Of a DNA stretch of 64,000 nt, positions 24,497 to 37,403 are shown piece after piece. The notes under the pieces are model-generated. The model was not told where the DNA came from. It saw nothing but the letters and a program-made list of their open reading frames with translations, and searched no databases. Source of the DNA: DATEOR01 sp963766725 (GTDB taxonomy: Bacteria > Actinomycetota > Thermoleophilia > Gaiellales > Gaiellaceae); NCBI GenBank assembly GCA_963766725.1, contig CAVYBK010000005.1, positions 1 to 64,000 of the forward strand. Reading direction: 5' to 3'. Made by a program: the position numbers and the translations under genes. Numbering within the stretch: the stretch's first letter is position 1; each line of letters starts with the position of its first letter.

Positions 24497-25330
24497 GTGT
24501 TCCTCACGGCGCGGAACATCCTCAAGGCCTGGCTCCTCCTCGGCGGATTCGTGGCCGCGTTCACCGCGCTCGGGTGGTGGATCGGAGGCCTCGGCCTCGC
24601 AAGCGTCTTCTTCGTGGTCTGCCTGCTCATGGCGGCGACCGTGTTCTGGTACGGGCCGCGGATCGTCCTCGCATCGCTCGGCGCCCGGGAGCTGACGCTC
24701 GCCGAGGCAACGCTGCTCCATACCACCGTCGAGCGGCTCGCGGCGCGCGCGGGAGTCGGGCGGCCGCGGGTGTATCTCCTTCCGAGCGGCCATCCGCATG
24801 CGATCTCGGTCGGGCGTGGCGTGTCGAGCTCGGCCGTCGGCCTGAGCAAGGGGCTCACCGCGGCGCTTCCACCCGCGGAGCTCGAGGGCGTGATCGCACA
24901 CGAGCTGGCCAAGATCCGGCAGCGCGACGTCGTCGTGCAGACCCCGGTGGTTGTCCTCGCCGGCTGGCTCGTCGAGGCGAGCCGCATCGGAGGCTGGCTC
25001 TCGCGCGCACTCCTCTTCGTCCTCGCGCCGATCGCCGCGAGCCTCGTCCAGATCCTGCTCTCGTCGAGGCGGGAGTTCGCCGCCGACCTGCGCGCCGCGG
25101 ACATCTGCGAGTCGCCGCACGGCCTCGCCGACGCGCTCATCCGGCTCGAGCAGGTGAACGAGCTCGTCGAGTTCAAAGCAAGCCCCGTCACGGAGCCGCT
25201 CTACACGGTCAACCCGTTCGAGCCCGTCGGCATCGCTGCGATGTTCTCTACCCATCCGCCCATCGGCGAGCGAGTCGCGCGCCTCCGCGCGCTCGACTCC
25301 GAGTGGCGCGAGAAGCTCCGCGCCGCCTAG
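24497..25330 (+). CDS. M48-like membrane protein with altered zinc motif
   Basis: 277 aa resembling HtpX-type proteases: two N-terminal membrane helices, a cytoplasmic domain (RARAGVGRPRVYLLPSG-like stretch), GVIAHELAKIRQRDVVVQTP, two more helices, SSRREFAADLRAADICESPH and STHPPIGERVARLRAL. M48 enzymes use HExxH; here the second His is Lys (HELAK), while the first His, catalytic Glu and the downstream EFAAD Glu remain. It may be inactive or bind metal differently. GTG start. In an operon with the small gene before it; ends at a terminator facing the rRNA operon. Confidence 0.8.
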   Translation: MFLTARNILKAWLLLGGFVAAFTALGWWIGGLGLASVFFVVCLLMAATVFWYGPRIVLASLGARELTLAEATLLHTTVERLAARAGVGRPRVYLLPSGHPHAISVGRGVSSSAVGLSKGLTAALPPAELEGVIAHELAKIRQRDVVVQTPVVVLAGWLVEASRIGGWLSRALLFVLAPIAASLVQILLSSRREFAADLRAADICESPHGLADALIRLEQVNELVEFKASPVTEPLYTVNPFEPVGIAAMFSTHPPIGERVARLRALDSEWREKLRAA

Positions 25331-25345
25331 GCCGGCGCCTTAAAC

Positions 25346-25373
25346 GAAAAGGCCGCCCGAAGGCGGCCTTTTC
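25346..25373. terminator. bidirectional terminator between M48-like gene and rRNA operon
   Basis: A perfect 12-bp stem (GAAAAGGCCGCC and GGCGGCCTTTTC) with a CGAA loop, and A/T runs on both sides, so it works on both strands. Confidence 0.85.
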
Positions 25374-25383
25374 GAAAGAAAAA

Positions 25384-25497
<114 letters not shown>

Positions 25498-25530
25498 AAA
25501 CTGTGAGGTTGTGCGTACGTGCGCACCCTC

Positions 25531-25559
25531 AAAACTCCATAGCAGCTTTCACGGTGTTC
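25531..25559. repeat. 23S processing stem, 3' side
   Basis: Imperfect 29-nt inverted repeat with 28555-28583; the two flank the 23S gene and would pair in the precursor as an RNase III-type stem. Confidence 0.7.
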
Positions 25560-25564
25560 AAATC

Positions 25565-28549
<2,985 letters not shown>

Positions 28550-28554
28550 ATGAA

Positions 28555-28583
28555 GAACACCGTTGTTGCCGCTATGGAGTTTT
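28555..28583. repeat. 23S processing stem, 5' side
   Basis: Partner of 25531-25559. Confidence 0.7.
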
Positions 28584-28638
28584 CAAGGTGCACGCGCCCG
28601 ATGGCGCCTAGCTGAAAGGCCGGCAGGGCCGGTCTCTC

Positions 28639-28658
28639 AAAACTCAACAGCGTGATTT
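28639..28658. repeat. 16S processing stem, 3' side
   Basis: 20-nt inverted repeat with 30456-30475; one mismatch. Confidence 0.7.
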
Positions 28659-28774
28659 TGGTCGAGGTCGACGTAGTTCTAGGCGACCCGAGTATCCGGA
28701 CGGCCACTGCCGTAAAAGGCAGCACGGCCATCGACGGGCTCGGGAGCCTCCGGAGTAATTGCTCCGGATTCCCT

Positions 28775-30325
<1,551 letters not shown>

Positions 30326-30455
30326 TTGTTCGCATTCGGTCCGAAGACCGGTTGCTGACTTTCAGGATGAGCTTGAGCTCAAAGTCCCCTCGATGAGAGG
30401 AGACGGGTTCATTTAGACCTCGGCCACGCCGAAGCGCTGCCGAGGGTCTCGACGT

Positions 30456-30475
30456 ATTTCACGCTGTTGAGTTTT
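30456..30475. repeat. 16S processing stem, 5' side, with boxA-like sequence
   Basis: Partner of 28639-28658. On the minus strand CTTTGAAAACTC spans 30480-30469, overlapping the outer end of this arm; it resembles the boxA antitermination site of other rRNA leaders. Confidence 0.65.
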
Positions 30476-30506
30476 CAAAGACCGCGCCCGGTTCGGGCTA
30501 CCCACG

Positions 30507-30530
30507 AAAAAGGCCTCCCGCGCGGAGGCC
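30507..30530 (-). terminator. intrinsic terminator or attenuator in rRNA leader
   Basis: Minus-strand stem GGCCTCC/GGAGGCC with a 5-nt loop followed by TTTTT. It lies 126 nt beyond the tyrS stop but also about 100 nt downstream of the predicted rRNA promoter and 27 nt before the boxA-like sequence. Confidence 0.7.
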
Positions 30531-30631
30531 CTCCAGAAGTCGATACCACCGTATCAGCTTCGCTCGAAGGGCTTCTCCAGTTGTCTCGCGGGTGGACTCT
30601 TACGTGCGCAGCCGTTTCCGACAGCCGACGC

Positions 30632-30659
30632 ATGATAGCAGCGATCGCCTGAGCGTCAA
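30632..30659 (-). promoter_or_regulatory. predicted rRNA operon promoter
   Basis: Minus strand TTGACG, 16-nt spacer, TATCAT. It is the best -35/-10 pair between tyrS and 16S. The -35 hexamer contains the TGA stop codon of tyrS (30656-30658). Confidence 0.55.
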
Positions 30660-31813
30660 GAAACGCGAAGCCTGATGAATTGCCGCTTCCCGGCCTGTAG
30701 AAGCGCCCCCTCCAGGGACGCTCGCGGCACGTCGAGATCGGTCACCGGCTCGCCGTTCAGGCGCACGCCGCCCTGGGAGATCCGGCGGCGGGCCTCGCTC
30801 GTGGACGGCGTGAGCCCGAGCTCGGCGAGGAGTGCCGGCAGATGGACGGGGTCGCCGGCGGGGATCTCCGCCTCGGGAACCTCGTCAGGAGCCTGCCCCT
30901 GGCGCACGACGCGGGTGAAATGCGCCTCCGCCTCGCCCGCTGACTCTTCTCCGTGCGAGCGGCCGACGACGAAGCGCGCAAGCGCGAGCTTGGCCTCCAT
31001 CGGGTCGAGCGTGGTCGGATCGACTCCGACTCCATCACGAGGCGGTAGTACTCCGGCAGGGCCTCGTCGGAGATCCGCATCGTCTTCCCGAACTGCTCCT
31101 TCGGGAGGCTCCGCGAGCCCGATGTAATTGCCGAGCGAGGCGCTCATCTTGCGCCCGTCCGTGCCCATGAGGAGCGGAGTCGTGAGCGCGACCTGCGGCT
31201 CGAGCCCGTACGCCTGCATCACGTCGCGGCCGGCGAGCAGGTTGTAGAGCTGGTCGGTCCCGCCGAGCTCGACGTCCGCCTCGATGGCGACCGAGTCGTA
31301 GGCCTGCATGAAGGGATAGAGGAGCTCCGAGACCGAGATCGGGGTCTTGGCCGAGAAACGCTGCTCGAAGTCGTCGCGCTCGAGCAGCCGTGCAACCGTG
31401 ATCGTGCGTGTGAGCCGGACGACCTCCGCGAAGTCGAGCTTGGCGAGCCACTCGCCGTTGAAGCGCACCTCCGTCTTCTCCGGGTCGATGATCTGCGCGG
31501 CCTGCTCGAAGTAGCGCTTGGCGTTCGCGTCGATCTCCTCGTCGGAGAGAACGGGCCGCTCCGCCGAGCGGCCGGAGGGGTCGCCGATCCGCCCCGTGTA
31601 GTCACCGACGATCAGGACGCCAGTGTGTCCGGCGCTCTGGAAGGCCGCCATGCGCTGGAGAGGGATGGCGTGGCCGACGTGGACGTCCGGCGCGGTCGGG
31701 TCGATCCCGAGCTTCACGCGCAGGGGCCGGCCGAGCGCGAGCTTGCGCTCGAGCTCGCCCTCGGGGAGGACGTCGACCGCGTTCCGGGTCAGCTCTGCGA
31801 TACCGGCCGCCAT
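30656..31813 (-). CDS. tyrS: tyrosyl-tRNA synthetase, with compensating frameshifts
   Basis: About 385 aa class I synthetase. HVGHAIPL is the HIGH motif, GGTDQLYNLLAGRDVMQAYG binds Tyr and ATP, KMSASLGNYIGL is the KMSKS loop, and the C-terminus is an S4 domain (SEARRRISQGGVRLNGEPV). Just after the KMSKS loop the frame reads nonsense for about 25 codons (31030-31100) while the next frame gives the expected EQFGKTMRISDEALPEYYRL: one extra base near 31100 and one missing near 31030 cancel. ATG start with TAGAAT 8 nt upstream. Confidence 0.92.
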   Translation of the reverse strand: MAAGIAELTRNAVDVLPEGELERKLALGRPLRVKLGIDPTAPDVHVGHAIPLQRMAAFQSAGHTGVLIVGDYTGRIGDPSGRSAERPVLSDEEIDANAKRYFEQAAQIIDPEKTEVRFNGEWLAKLDFAEVVRLTRTITVARLLERDDFEQRFSAKTPISVSELLYPFMQAYDSVAIEADVELGGTDQLYNLLAGRDVMQAYGLEPQVALTTPLLMGTDGRKMSASLGNYIGLAEPPEGAVREDDADLRRGPAGVLPPRDGVGVDPTTLDPMEAKLALARFVVGRSHGEESAGEAEAHFTRVVRQGQAPDEVPEAEIPAGDPVHLPALLAELGLTPSTSEARRRISQGGVRLNGEPVTDLDVPRASLEGALLQAGKRQFIRLRVS

Positions 31814-31821
31814 GGGCGGCG

Positions 31822-31827
31822 ATTCTA
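31822..31827 (-). promoter_or_regulatory. -10 element of tyrS
   Basis: TAGAAT 8 nt before the ATG; no ribosome site. Confidence 0.45.
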
Positions 31828-31834
31828 TGCACCC

Positions 31835-32521
31835 TCAGAAGACGTACGGGATCGGGCTCCACGCGGCCGAGGCGTACCAGATCCCGAACGCGAGGCTGAG
31901 GGCGCCGAGAGCGGGTGCGACGGCGCCGAAAGCGCCGCGAAGGCGCGCCGACACAAGGGCCCGGCCGAAGCCCGTCGAGAGGAGGCACATCGAGACCGCC
32001 GTGAAGACGGCCAGAAGCACGAGAGCGACCACCGCCAAGGCGGTCGAGCTCACGGACGCGAGCACCAATACGGCGACTCCCCCGCTTCCTCCCAGGCCGT
32101 GCACGAGCCCGATCCCGTAGGCGCCGAGACGCGTTCGCGCCGGCACGTGCACGTGGGTCCCGTCTCCGTGCGGGTGAAAAGCCCCGCGCTTCCAGCGCAC
32201 GATCAGGCGCACGCCGAGGTAGACGATCACGAGGCCGATGGCGGTCTCGGCCCCCTGCTCGACCGGCACCGGGAGGTAGCGGTTGAGGAGCAGGATCGGC
32301 AGCCCGAAGACGAAGAGCGTCGTCGCGTGCCCCGCGCCCCACGCCAGACCGAGCTCCCCCGCCTGGCGGGCGACCCGTGTCTTGCCGCCCGCAACGAGTG
32401 TCGTCACCGCAGCGAGGTGGTCCGGGTCGGTCGCGTGCCGAAGGCCGAGCAGGACTGCAACGAGCAGGACGAGCCAGATCGTCGTCCCGTCGGAGAGTCC
32501 CGCGATCCAGCCGTCCAGCAT
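31835..32521 (-). CDS. NiCoT-like nickel/cobalt permease
   Basis: 228 aa, about six to seven membrane helices. GLRHATDPDHLAAVTTLVAG carries the HxxxxDH signature of Ni/Co transporters; GAGHATTLFVFGLPILL has a second conserved His. A His-containing loop (FHPHGDGTHVHVP) may sense or hold metal. ATG start overlaps the stop of the upstream NicO gene by one base (TGATG). Direction of transport cannot be told from sequence; import of nickel or cobalt is the family norm. Confidence 0.85.
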   Translation of the reverse strand: MLDGWIAGLSDGTTIWLVLLVAVLLGLRHATDPDHLAAVTTLVAGGKTRVARQAGELGLAWGAGHATTLFVFGLPILLLNRYLPVPVEQGAETAIGLVIVYLGVRLIVRWKRGAFHPHGDGTHVHVPARTRLGAYGIGLVHGLGGSGGVAVLVLASVSSTALAVVALVLLAVFTAVSMCLLSTGFGRALVSARLRGAFGAVAPALGALSLAFGIWYASAAWSPIPYVF

Positions 32522-33834
32522 CACAGCACTCCCGGAAGCGCGCGGGTCGTCATGGCGAGACCGAGCACGAGAATCAGCGCAGCGCTCACGGCGGGCAACG
32601 CGCGCACGATCCGCCCCTCGAAGTTCTTCTTGCGGAGAAAGCGCCTCGCACTGACGGCCGCGAGCCCGACCGCGGTCATCGCACCGGCGAGGCCGAGGCT
32701 GAACGCGACGATGAGGACGAGCCCGTAGCCGACGCGGTGCAGCGAGATGGCCGCGAGCAGGACGACCAGCGCAGTCGGGCATGGGAGCAAGCCGCCGGAG
32801 ATCCCGACTGCGAGGAGATCCCGAAGGCTCCGGTCCGCGTGCTGGTGGTGATGGTGGTGCGCGTGGCAGCGCCTGAGGCGGGCGCGCAGCACACTCACTC
32901 CCACGCCCACGACGAGGAGCGCGGAAACGAGGTTGAGCCACGGATAGAGCTGCTCCGGGACGATGAGCTCCGACAGGGCGAGGGTCACGAGCCCGAGCGC
33001 GAAGACGCCAGCCGTGTGCGTAGCGGTCACGGTCAGGCCGAGCAAGAGCGCGTGCCGCGGAGTCCCGCGCGAGCCGACCAGGTACGCAGCGACCATCGCC
33101 TTGCCGTGCCCGGGGCTCAGCGCGTGCGCGGCGCCCCAGAACGCGGCGATAAGAAGCGACAGGAGGACTACGCCGGGTCCGACGTTCTCGCGTTCAACCA
33201 GCGACTCGAATGACCCCGCAGACCCTTCCGGTGCAGCCGCGCCCGTGAAAGAAGGTGGGGTTCCCGGGCCGGGCCCGAGGACGAACCGTGCGCCGGCGGA
33301 GGTGACATCGAGCGGCGAGCGCAGCAGGTCCCGCGGGTAAGCGCGAAGGTCGTCGCTCGCGCTCTCGGCCGGGACGTCGGATGAGACGAGACGCACCCCG
33401 TCAGCAGCTCGGACGACGATCTCCCTCCAGCCGACCCGGCCGGCGAAGTTCGTATCGTGAAACACGAGGCTGCTCGAATCGCCGGGGTCGGTGACGCGGT
33501 AGACAGCCTCGAAGCGCAGTGTCGGGAGCCCTCCCGCACCCGGCCGCTCGGAGACCTTGTGTTTCACGGGGACGAGCTCCGCGCGACGACCGTCGAGCTC
33601 GAGGTCGAGCCGGCGCGCGACCTCGGCGTCGAAGCCCGTGGCGCGCACGCTGTCCCCCTCCTGCACCGTCGGGATCTCGGCGAGGTCGAGGACGTAATGG
33701 ACGAACACGTCCCGCCCCGACAGTTCGACGGCCGCGAAGCGGTTGACCGTGAAGTTGCCGAGCGGGTGGGCGGAGGCGGCCGACGGCGCGGCAAGCGCGA
33801 TCAGGGCGGCGAAGACGACGAAAAGCCTCTTCAT
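32521..33834 (-). CDS. NicO/RcnA-like metal transporter with secreted N-terminal domain
   Basis: 437 aa. Signal peptide (LFVVFAALIALAAPSAASA), then an extracytoplasmic beta-rich domain of about 190 residues beginning HPLGNFTVNRFAAVELSG, then six helices. Helix 1 holds FWGAAHALSPGHGKAMVAAY, the NicO/RcnA motif with its His residues; a cytoplasmic loop CHAHHHHHHQHADR would bind metal; GGLLPCPTALVVLL follows. RcnA-type members export nickel or cobalt. Overlaps the TPR gene upstream (ATGA) and the NiCoT gene downstream. Confidence 0.87.
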   Translation of the reverse strand: MKRLFVVFAALIALAAPSAASAHPLGNFTVNRFAAVELSGRDVFVHYVLDLAEIPTVQEGDSVRATGFDAEVARRLDLELDGRRAELVPVKHKVSERPGAGGLPTLRFEAVYRVTDPGDSSSLVFHDTNFAGRVGWREIVVRAADGVRLVSSDVPAESASDDLRAYPRDLLRSPLDVTSAGARFVLGPGPGTPPSFTGAAAPEGSAGSFESLVERENVGPGVVLLSLLIAAFWGAAHALSPGHGKAMVAAYLVGSRGTPRHALLLGLTVTATHTAGVFALGLVTLALSELIVPEQLYPWLNLVSALLVVGVGVSVLRARLRRCHAHHHHHQHADRSLRDLLAVGISGGLLPCPTALVVLLAAISLHRVGYGLVLIVAFSLGLAGAMTAVGLAAVSARRFLRKKNFEGRIVRALPAVSAALILVLGLAMTTRALPGVL

Positions 33835-35148
33835 CGCAGCGCCTCCCTCGCGAGCGGCGCGTACAGCAGGGAGAAATGCGGGTTGATTCGGAGCGCGAGC
33901 CTGAGCGAGGCGCGGCCCTCGGCGCGGCGACCGAGGCAGAGCTCGATCATCCCGCGGTGGAAGATCTTCAGGGCGTCATGCGTCCCGAGTCGAAGCGCGC
34001 GCCTCGAATGCGCGAGCGCTTCGCCGCAGCGCCCGTTCTTGTAGAACGCCCAGCCGAGGACGTCGTCGCCGTCGATCGACTTGCGCTCGCGGTAGGCGTC
34101 TGTCGCACGGGCGAGCGCATCGGCGGCGTCTCGGCCGTGGTCGAGATCGAAGAGAGCGGTCTCGAGTTCCGTCCGGACTCCGTTCGCCCGCAGGAGCTTC
34201 TCCGTCGCATCGACGACGGCGTAGGCGTTGTCGGCCGCCGCGTCCCTCCCGGCGAGCCTGAGGACGTCGCCGAGCGAGGCTTCGTACTGCGGCAGCGGAA
34301 GCTTCGCCACCGCGCGTCCGTAGAGGCGGGCTGCCGCGTCGTACCGACCGCGCGCCGCAGCCACCCGCCCGAGCGCGGCTTCCGCGTGCACGTAGCCGGG
34401 AAAGCGCACGAGCGCCTCGCGGTAGCTTCGCTCCGCCGAAGTGTAGCCGGCCCGTGTCGTAGTAGAGGTTCCCGAGCTGAACGAGCGCCCACGCGGCGGG
34501 CTCCCCCGTCCCCGCGCCCGCCTCGACCGCGAGCTTCATCGCCACGATCGCCGCCCGCGGCCGGCCGAGCAGCTCACGCGCATACGAGACGCGCGAATAC
34601 GACGCGAGCGTAGGCTTCAGCGACGCCATCCGGTCGAAGCGCGCGAAGGCCTCTTTGTATCGGCCCAGCTCGACGAGCGAGTCGCCGAGGACGCCGTAGG
34701 CCTCGGCGCTCCTCGGGTTGAGATCAACGGCCTTCTCCGCCAGCGAGCGGGCGTCCTCGAAGCGATGCCTTGAGGCGGCGAGAGCGGCGAGCCCCGTCAG
34801 AGCCAGATCGTTTTCCGGCGACGCTGCGAGCGAACGCTCGAGCGCCTCCTCCGAGCGTGGGTAGTAGCCGGGGTCGCCCGTCTCCCGGGCACGCTGCTGG
34901 TAGGCGAGGCCGAGGAGCATGAGGCCCTGCGCGTCCCCCGAGTGCCCTGCCACCCGGCGCTCGAGCTCCGCGACGTACGCCTCGGTGTCTCCGGGCGGTG
35001 CGAAGCCTCCAACGAGCCGGGCCGCCGCCGCCGGGTCGGCATAGGTCACCGTGCCCTCGGCGCGGTTTCCGCCGAGCACGCCGCCGAAGAGAGCGGCCGC
35101 CGCAGCGACGCCGACCGCCGCGAGCACCACCGAAGCCTTTTTCCTCAT
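33831..35148 (-). CDS. TPR repeat protein with N-terminal anchor, frameshifted
   Basis: About 438 aa once one base is removed near 34453. N-terminal membrane anchor (KASVVLAAVGVAAAAALFGG), then TPR helices: YVAELERRVAGHSGDAQGLM, SEEALERSLAASPENDLALT, SLAEKAVDLNPRSAEAYGVL, then in the second frame VRFPGYVHAEAALGRVAAAR, AARLYGRAVAKLPLPQYEAS and HSRRALRLGTHDALKIFHRG. Dropping a G joins LGNLYYDTGRYTSAERSYRE across the break. Probably a scaffold outside the membrane for the secreted DUF4331 protein or the metal transporters; that role is inference. ATGA overlap with the NicO gene. Confidence 0.82.
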
Positions 35149-35166
35149 CGCGTCCTCTCCAGTGAG

Positions 35167-35200
35167 GAAGGGGCCTGCGACTCCACGTGCAGGCCCCTTC
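35167..35200 (-). terminator. hairpin between DUF4331 and TPR genes
   Basis: A 12-bp stem (GAAGGGGCCTGC and GCAGGCCCCTTC) with a 10-nt loop, 11 nt after the DUF4331 stop. With no T tract it may only reduce read-through into the TPR gene. Confidence 0.65.
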
Positions 35201-35211
35201 CGCTTGTCGTC

Positions 35212-36669
35212 CTACGGACCGCCCATGGGGGTCGGGGGAACCGCCTCGTAGCCGGAGAACGGCGTCGCGACATAGGGGAAATCGACCCGGAACATCCGGT
35301 CGTTTCCGTTCACGCCGTCGCCGAGCATGTTGTTCGGGCTTCGGTTCGGCAGCCCGAGGAGCCCGTTCAGGAAGGCGCCGTAGCCCTCCGCGAACGCACG
35401 GAGGTCGATGTCCACGACGTCGTCCTCGAGCCGGCGGCCGTTCGGATACCCGGCGAGGTCGCCGGCCAGGACGCCGAGACGGTTGCCGTCGCCGACGTCC
35501 GCCGTCGGTGCGATGCCGGTGTTGAGGCGGAGGAGGTCGGCCTTCGTCTGCCCGGTGAAGTTCAGCCCGGGCACGCCCGTGAGCAGGATCGCGACGAGGT
35601 CGTCGCGGTTCGACTCGTTGGCGTTGTCGAGAGCGTCGTAGAGCGCGTTCTCGAGCTTCGTCACCTCCGGCGAGCGGTAGAAGCGAAGGAACTGGGAATC
35701 GTCCGACGGGTCGGACGCGTTCCAGAAGTCCTTCTTCCCGCGAGGGATGACGGCTTCGTTGATCAGGGGGTTGCCGAGACGCGAGATCTGCACCCACTTC
35801 TCGTCGTTCCGAACACCGCCGTCACTCTGGAAGATGCGCACCTGCTGGCGGCTGGCGGTCGCGTAGATGCCGATCACGGCCTTCGGGCTGTCTGCGGCGT
35901 GCAGCTCGTGATCCCTCGTCAAGCGCTTGATCGGGACCTGCAGCACGATCGAGTGCGTGTTGTAACCGCCCACGCCGTCGACGCCCGAGTCGTTCGCAAG
36001 CGGGATGTCGTGGAGCGAGTTGAACGGCCTCAGACCCGCGAGGTCGAAGATCGACCCAAGGTCGACGTAGAACGGGTCGTCACGCTGGCCCGCGAACACC
36101 TTCGTTCCGTCAAGGTCGGTGACAGCCGCGTCTGCGAGCGCGCCGTAGTCGGGCGTCGAGCGCGGTCCGATGTTGACCGGCGGGACGCGGATGTCAGTTC
36201 CGAGTACCTTCGAGCCGTCCTTCGTGATCCGCGTGACCGAGTAGGTCTGGCGGACGTTCCAGTCCGGGTCGCTGAGCGTGTCGATCGGGCCGGTGTTGTA
36301 GAGGAACGTGTTCTGATTCCTCGTCGTGGTATGGAACCGGAACCGATAGGTGATGTCCTCCTTACCGTCTCCGTTGTTGTCCACCTTGATCTCGTAGCGG
36401 ACGTCGTCGCCGAAGCTCGCGAAGTTGGGCCCGCCGGCAGGCTGCTCGAGCGGGACGTAGTTCGCGACGATCGTGACGGTGTTCGGGGCGTCGGGGCTCA
36501 CGAACGCATAGAGGTCCGTGTTGTCCGCCGCCGGATCGTTCGAGATGAGCGGCGCCTCTCGGTGGCTGGAAGCGCGGCTCGCCTCCGGTCCGGGGCCGCG
36601 CACGAGCGCGACGGCCACGGCGGCGACGACCGCTGAGACCACCAGGAGCGCAAGAGCGATCCTTCTCAT
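35212..36669 (-). CDS. secreted DUF4331 protein
   Basis: 485 aa. N-terminal anchor or signal (IALALLVVSAVVAAVAVALV), then the DUF4331 hallmark SSHREAPLISNDPAADNTDL and YAFVSPDAPNTVTIVANYVP. The domain runs to the end (TYSVTRITKDGSKVLGTDIR, NTHSIVLQVPIKRL, RLGNPLINEAVIPRGKKDFW, DDVVDIDLRAFAEGYGAFLN). No catalytic residues are known for the family. The family is often found with ECF sigma factors, and here the sigma/anti-sigma pair is divergent. GGAGGAGAGG precedes ATG. Confidence 0.9.
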   Translation of the reverse strand: MRRIALALLVVSAVVAAVAVALVRGPGPEASRASSHREAPLISNDPAADNTDLYAFVSPDAPNTVTIVANYVPLEQPAGGPNFASFGDDVRYEIKVDNNGDGKEDITYRFRFHTTTRNQNTFLYNTGPIDTLSDPDWNVRQTYSVTRITKDGSKVLGTDIRVPPVNIGPRSTPDYGALADAAVTDLDGTKVFAGQRDDPFYVDLGSIFDLAGLRPFNSLHDIPLANDSGVDGVGGYNTHSIVLQVPIKRLTRDHELHAADSPKAVIGIYATASRQQVRIFQSDGGVRNDEKWVQISRLGNPLINEAVIPRGKKDFWNASDPSDDSQFLRFYRSPEVTKLENALYDALDNANESNRDDLVAILLTGVPGLNFTGQTKADLLRLNTGIAPTADVGDGNRLGVLAGDLAGYPNGRRLEDDVVDIDLRAFAEGYGAFLNGLLGLPNRSPNNMLGDGVNGNDRMFRVDFPYVATPFSGYEAVPPTPMGGP

Positions 36670-36752
36670 TCCTCTCCTCCTTAGGGGATTGCGCGGCGTA
36701 TTCGGCGGCGGCCGGAAATCGGTTCGGCGAACCGGAGAAGAGGCCCGAACGA

Positions 36753-37403
36753 ATGAGCACGATGGCGCTGTTAGCGTTGAATGGATCCCCCGTGCGCCAA
36801 CGCACCGGACAAGACCGTGACCTCGCCCACCTCTCGGACGAAGCCCTCGTGGCCCTGCTCGCGCGGGGGGACGAGGGTGCGCTCGCAGAGCTCTACGACC
36901 GGTTCGGCGCCGTCGCCTTCGGGCTCGCGCTTCGGGTCGTCCGTGACGCCGCCCTCGCCGAGGACGCCGTACAGGAAGCCTTCCTCACGGTCTGGCGGAC
37001 GGCTTCCCGCTTCGTCGCCGAGCGCGGGAAGGCGCGAACCTGGATCCTCACCCTCGTCCACCGGCGCGCCGTCGACGTCGTACGCCGCGAGCAGACACGA
37101 AGGACCGACCCGCTCAAGGAGCAGCCTGAGTCCGGTGGCCGAACTGCTGAGGAGGAGGCGTGGCTTCGCCTCGAACGCGCCCGGGTGCAGGAGGCCCTCA
37201 AGCGCCTGCCCGACCAGCAGCGGGAGGCGATCGAGCTCGCCTACTACGGAGGTTTCACGCAGTCCGAGCTCGCCGACCGCCTCGGCGAGCCCCTGGGCAC
37301 TGTCAAGAGCAGAATGTTCACGGGGCTGAGCCGCCTCCGCGAGCTACTCGAGGAGACGGGACACGAAGAGGAAAAATGGAACGCACCGGAATTCACGAGC
37401 TGA
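36753..37403 (+). CDS. ECF RNA polymerase sigma factor
   Basis: 216 aa. Sigma region 2 (ALAELYDRFGAVAFGLALRV, then LAEDAVQEAFLTVWRTASRF) and region 4 (LKRLPDQQREAIELAYYGGF, then TQSELADRLGEPLGTVKSRM). SigK-like. Overlaps the anti-sigma gene by 28 nt. The start at ATG 36753 is uncertain; GTG 36792 would remove a non-conserved leader. Likely drives the divergent DUF4331 group and its own operon, which is inference from position. Confidence 0.9.
   Translation: MSTMALLALNGSPVRQRTGQDRDLAHLSDEALVALLARGDEGALAELYDRFGAVAFGLALRVVRDAALAEDAVQEAFLTVWRTASRFVAERGKARTWILTLVHRRAVDVVRREQTRRTDPLKEQPESGGRTAEEEAWLRLERARVQEALKRLPDQQREAIELAYYGGFTQSELADRLGEPLGTVKSRMFTGLSRLRELLEETGHEEEKWNAPEFTS

Larger units (their letters stand above)
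28550..28774 (-). other. 16S-23S spacer without tRNA genes
   Basis: About 225 nt. Neither tRNA-Ile nor tRNA-Ala is present. It holds one arm of each processing stem: 28555-28583 for 23S and 28639-28658 for 16S, and CTTTGAAAACT-like boxA segments. Confidence 0.75.
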
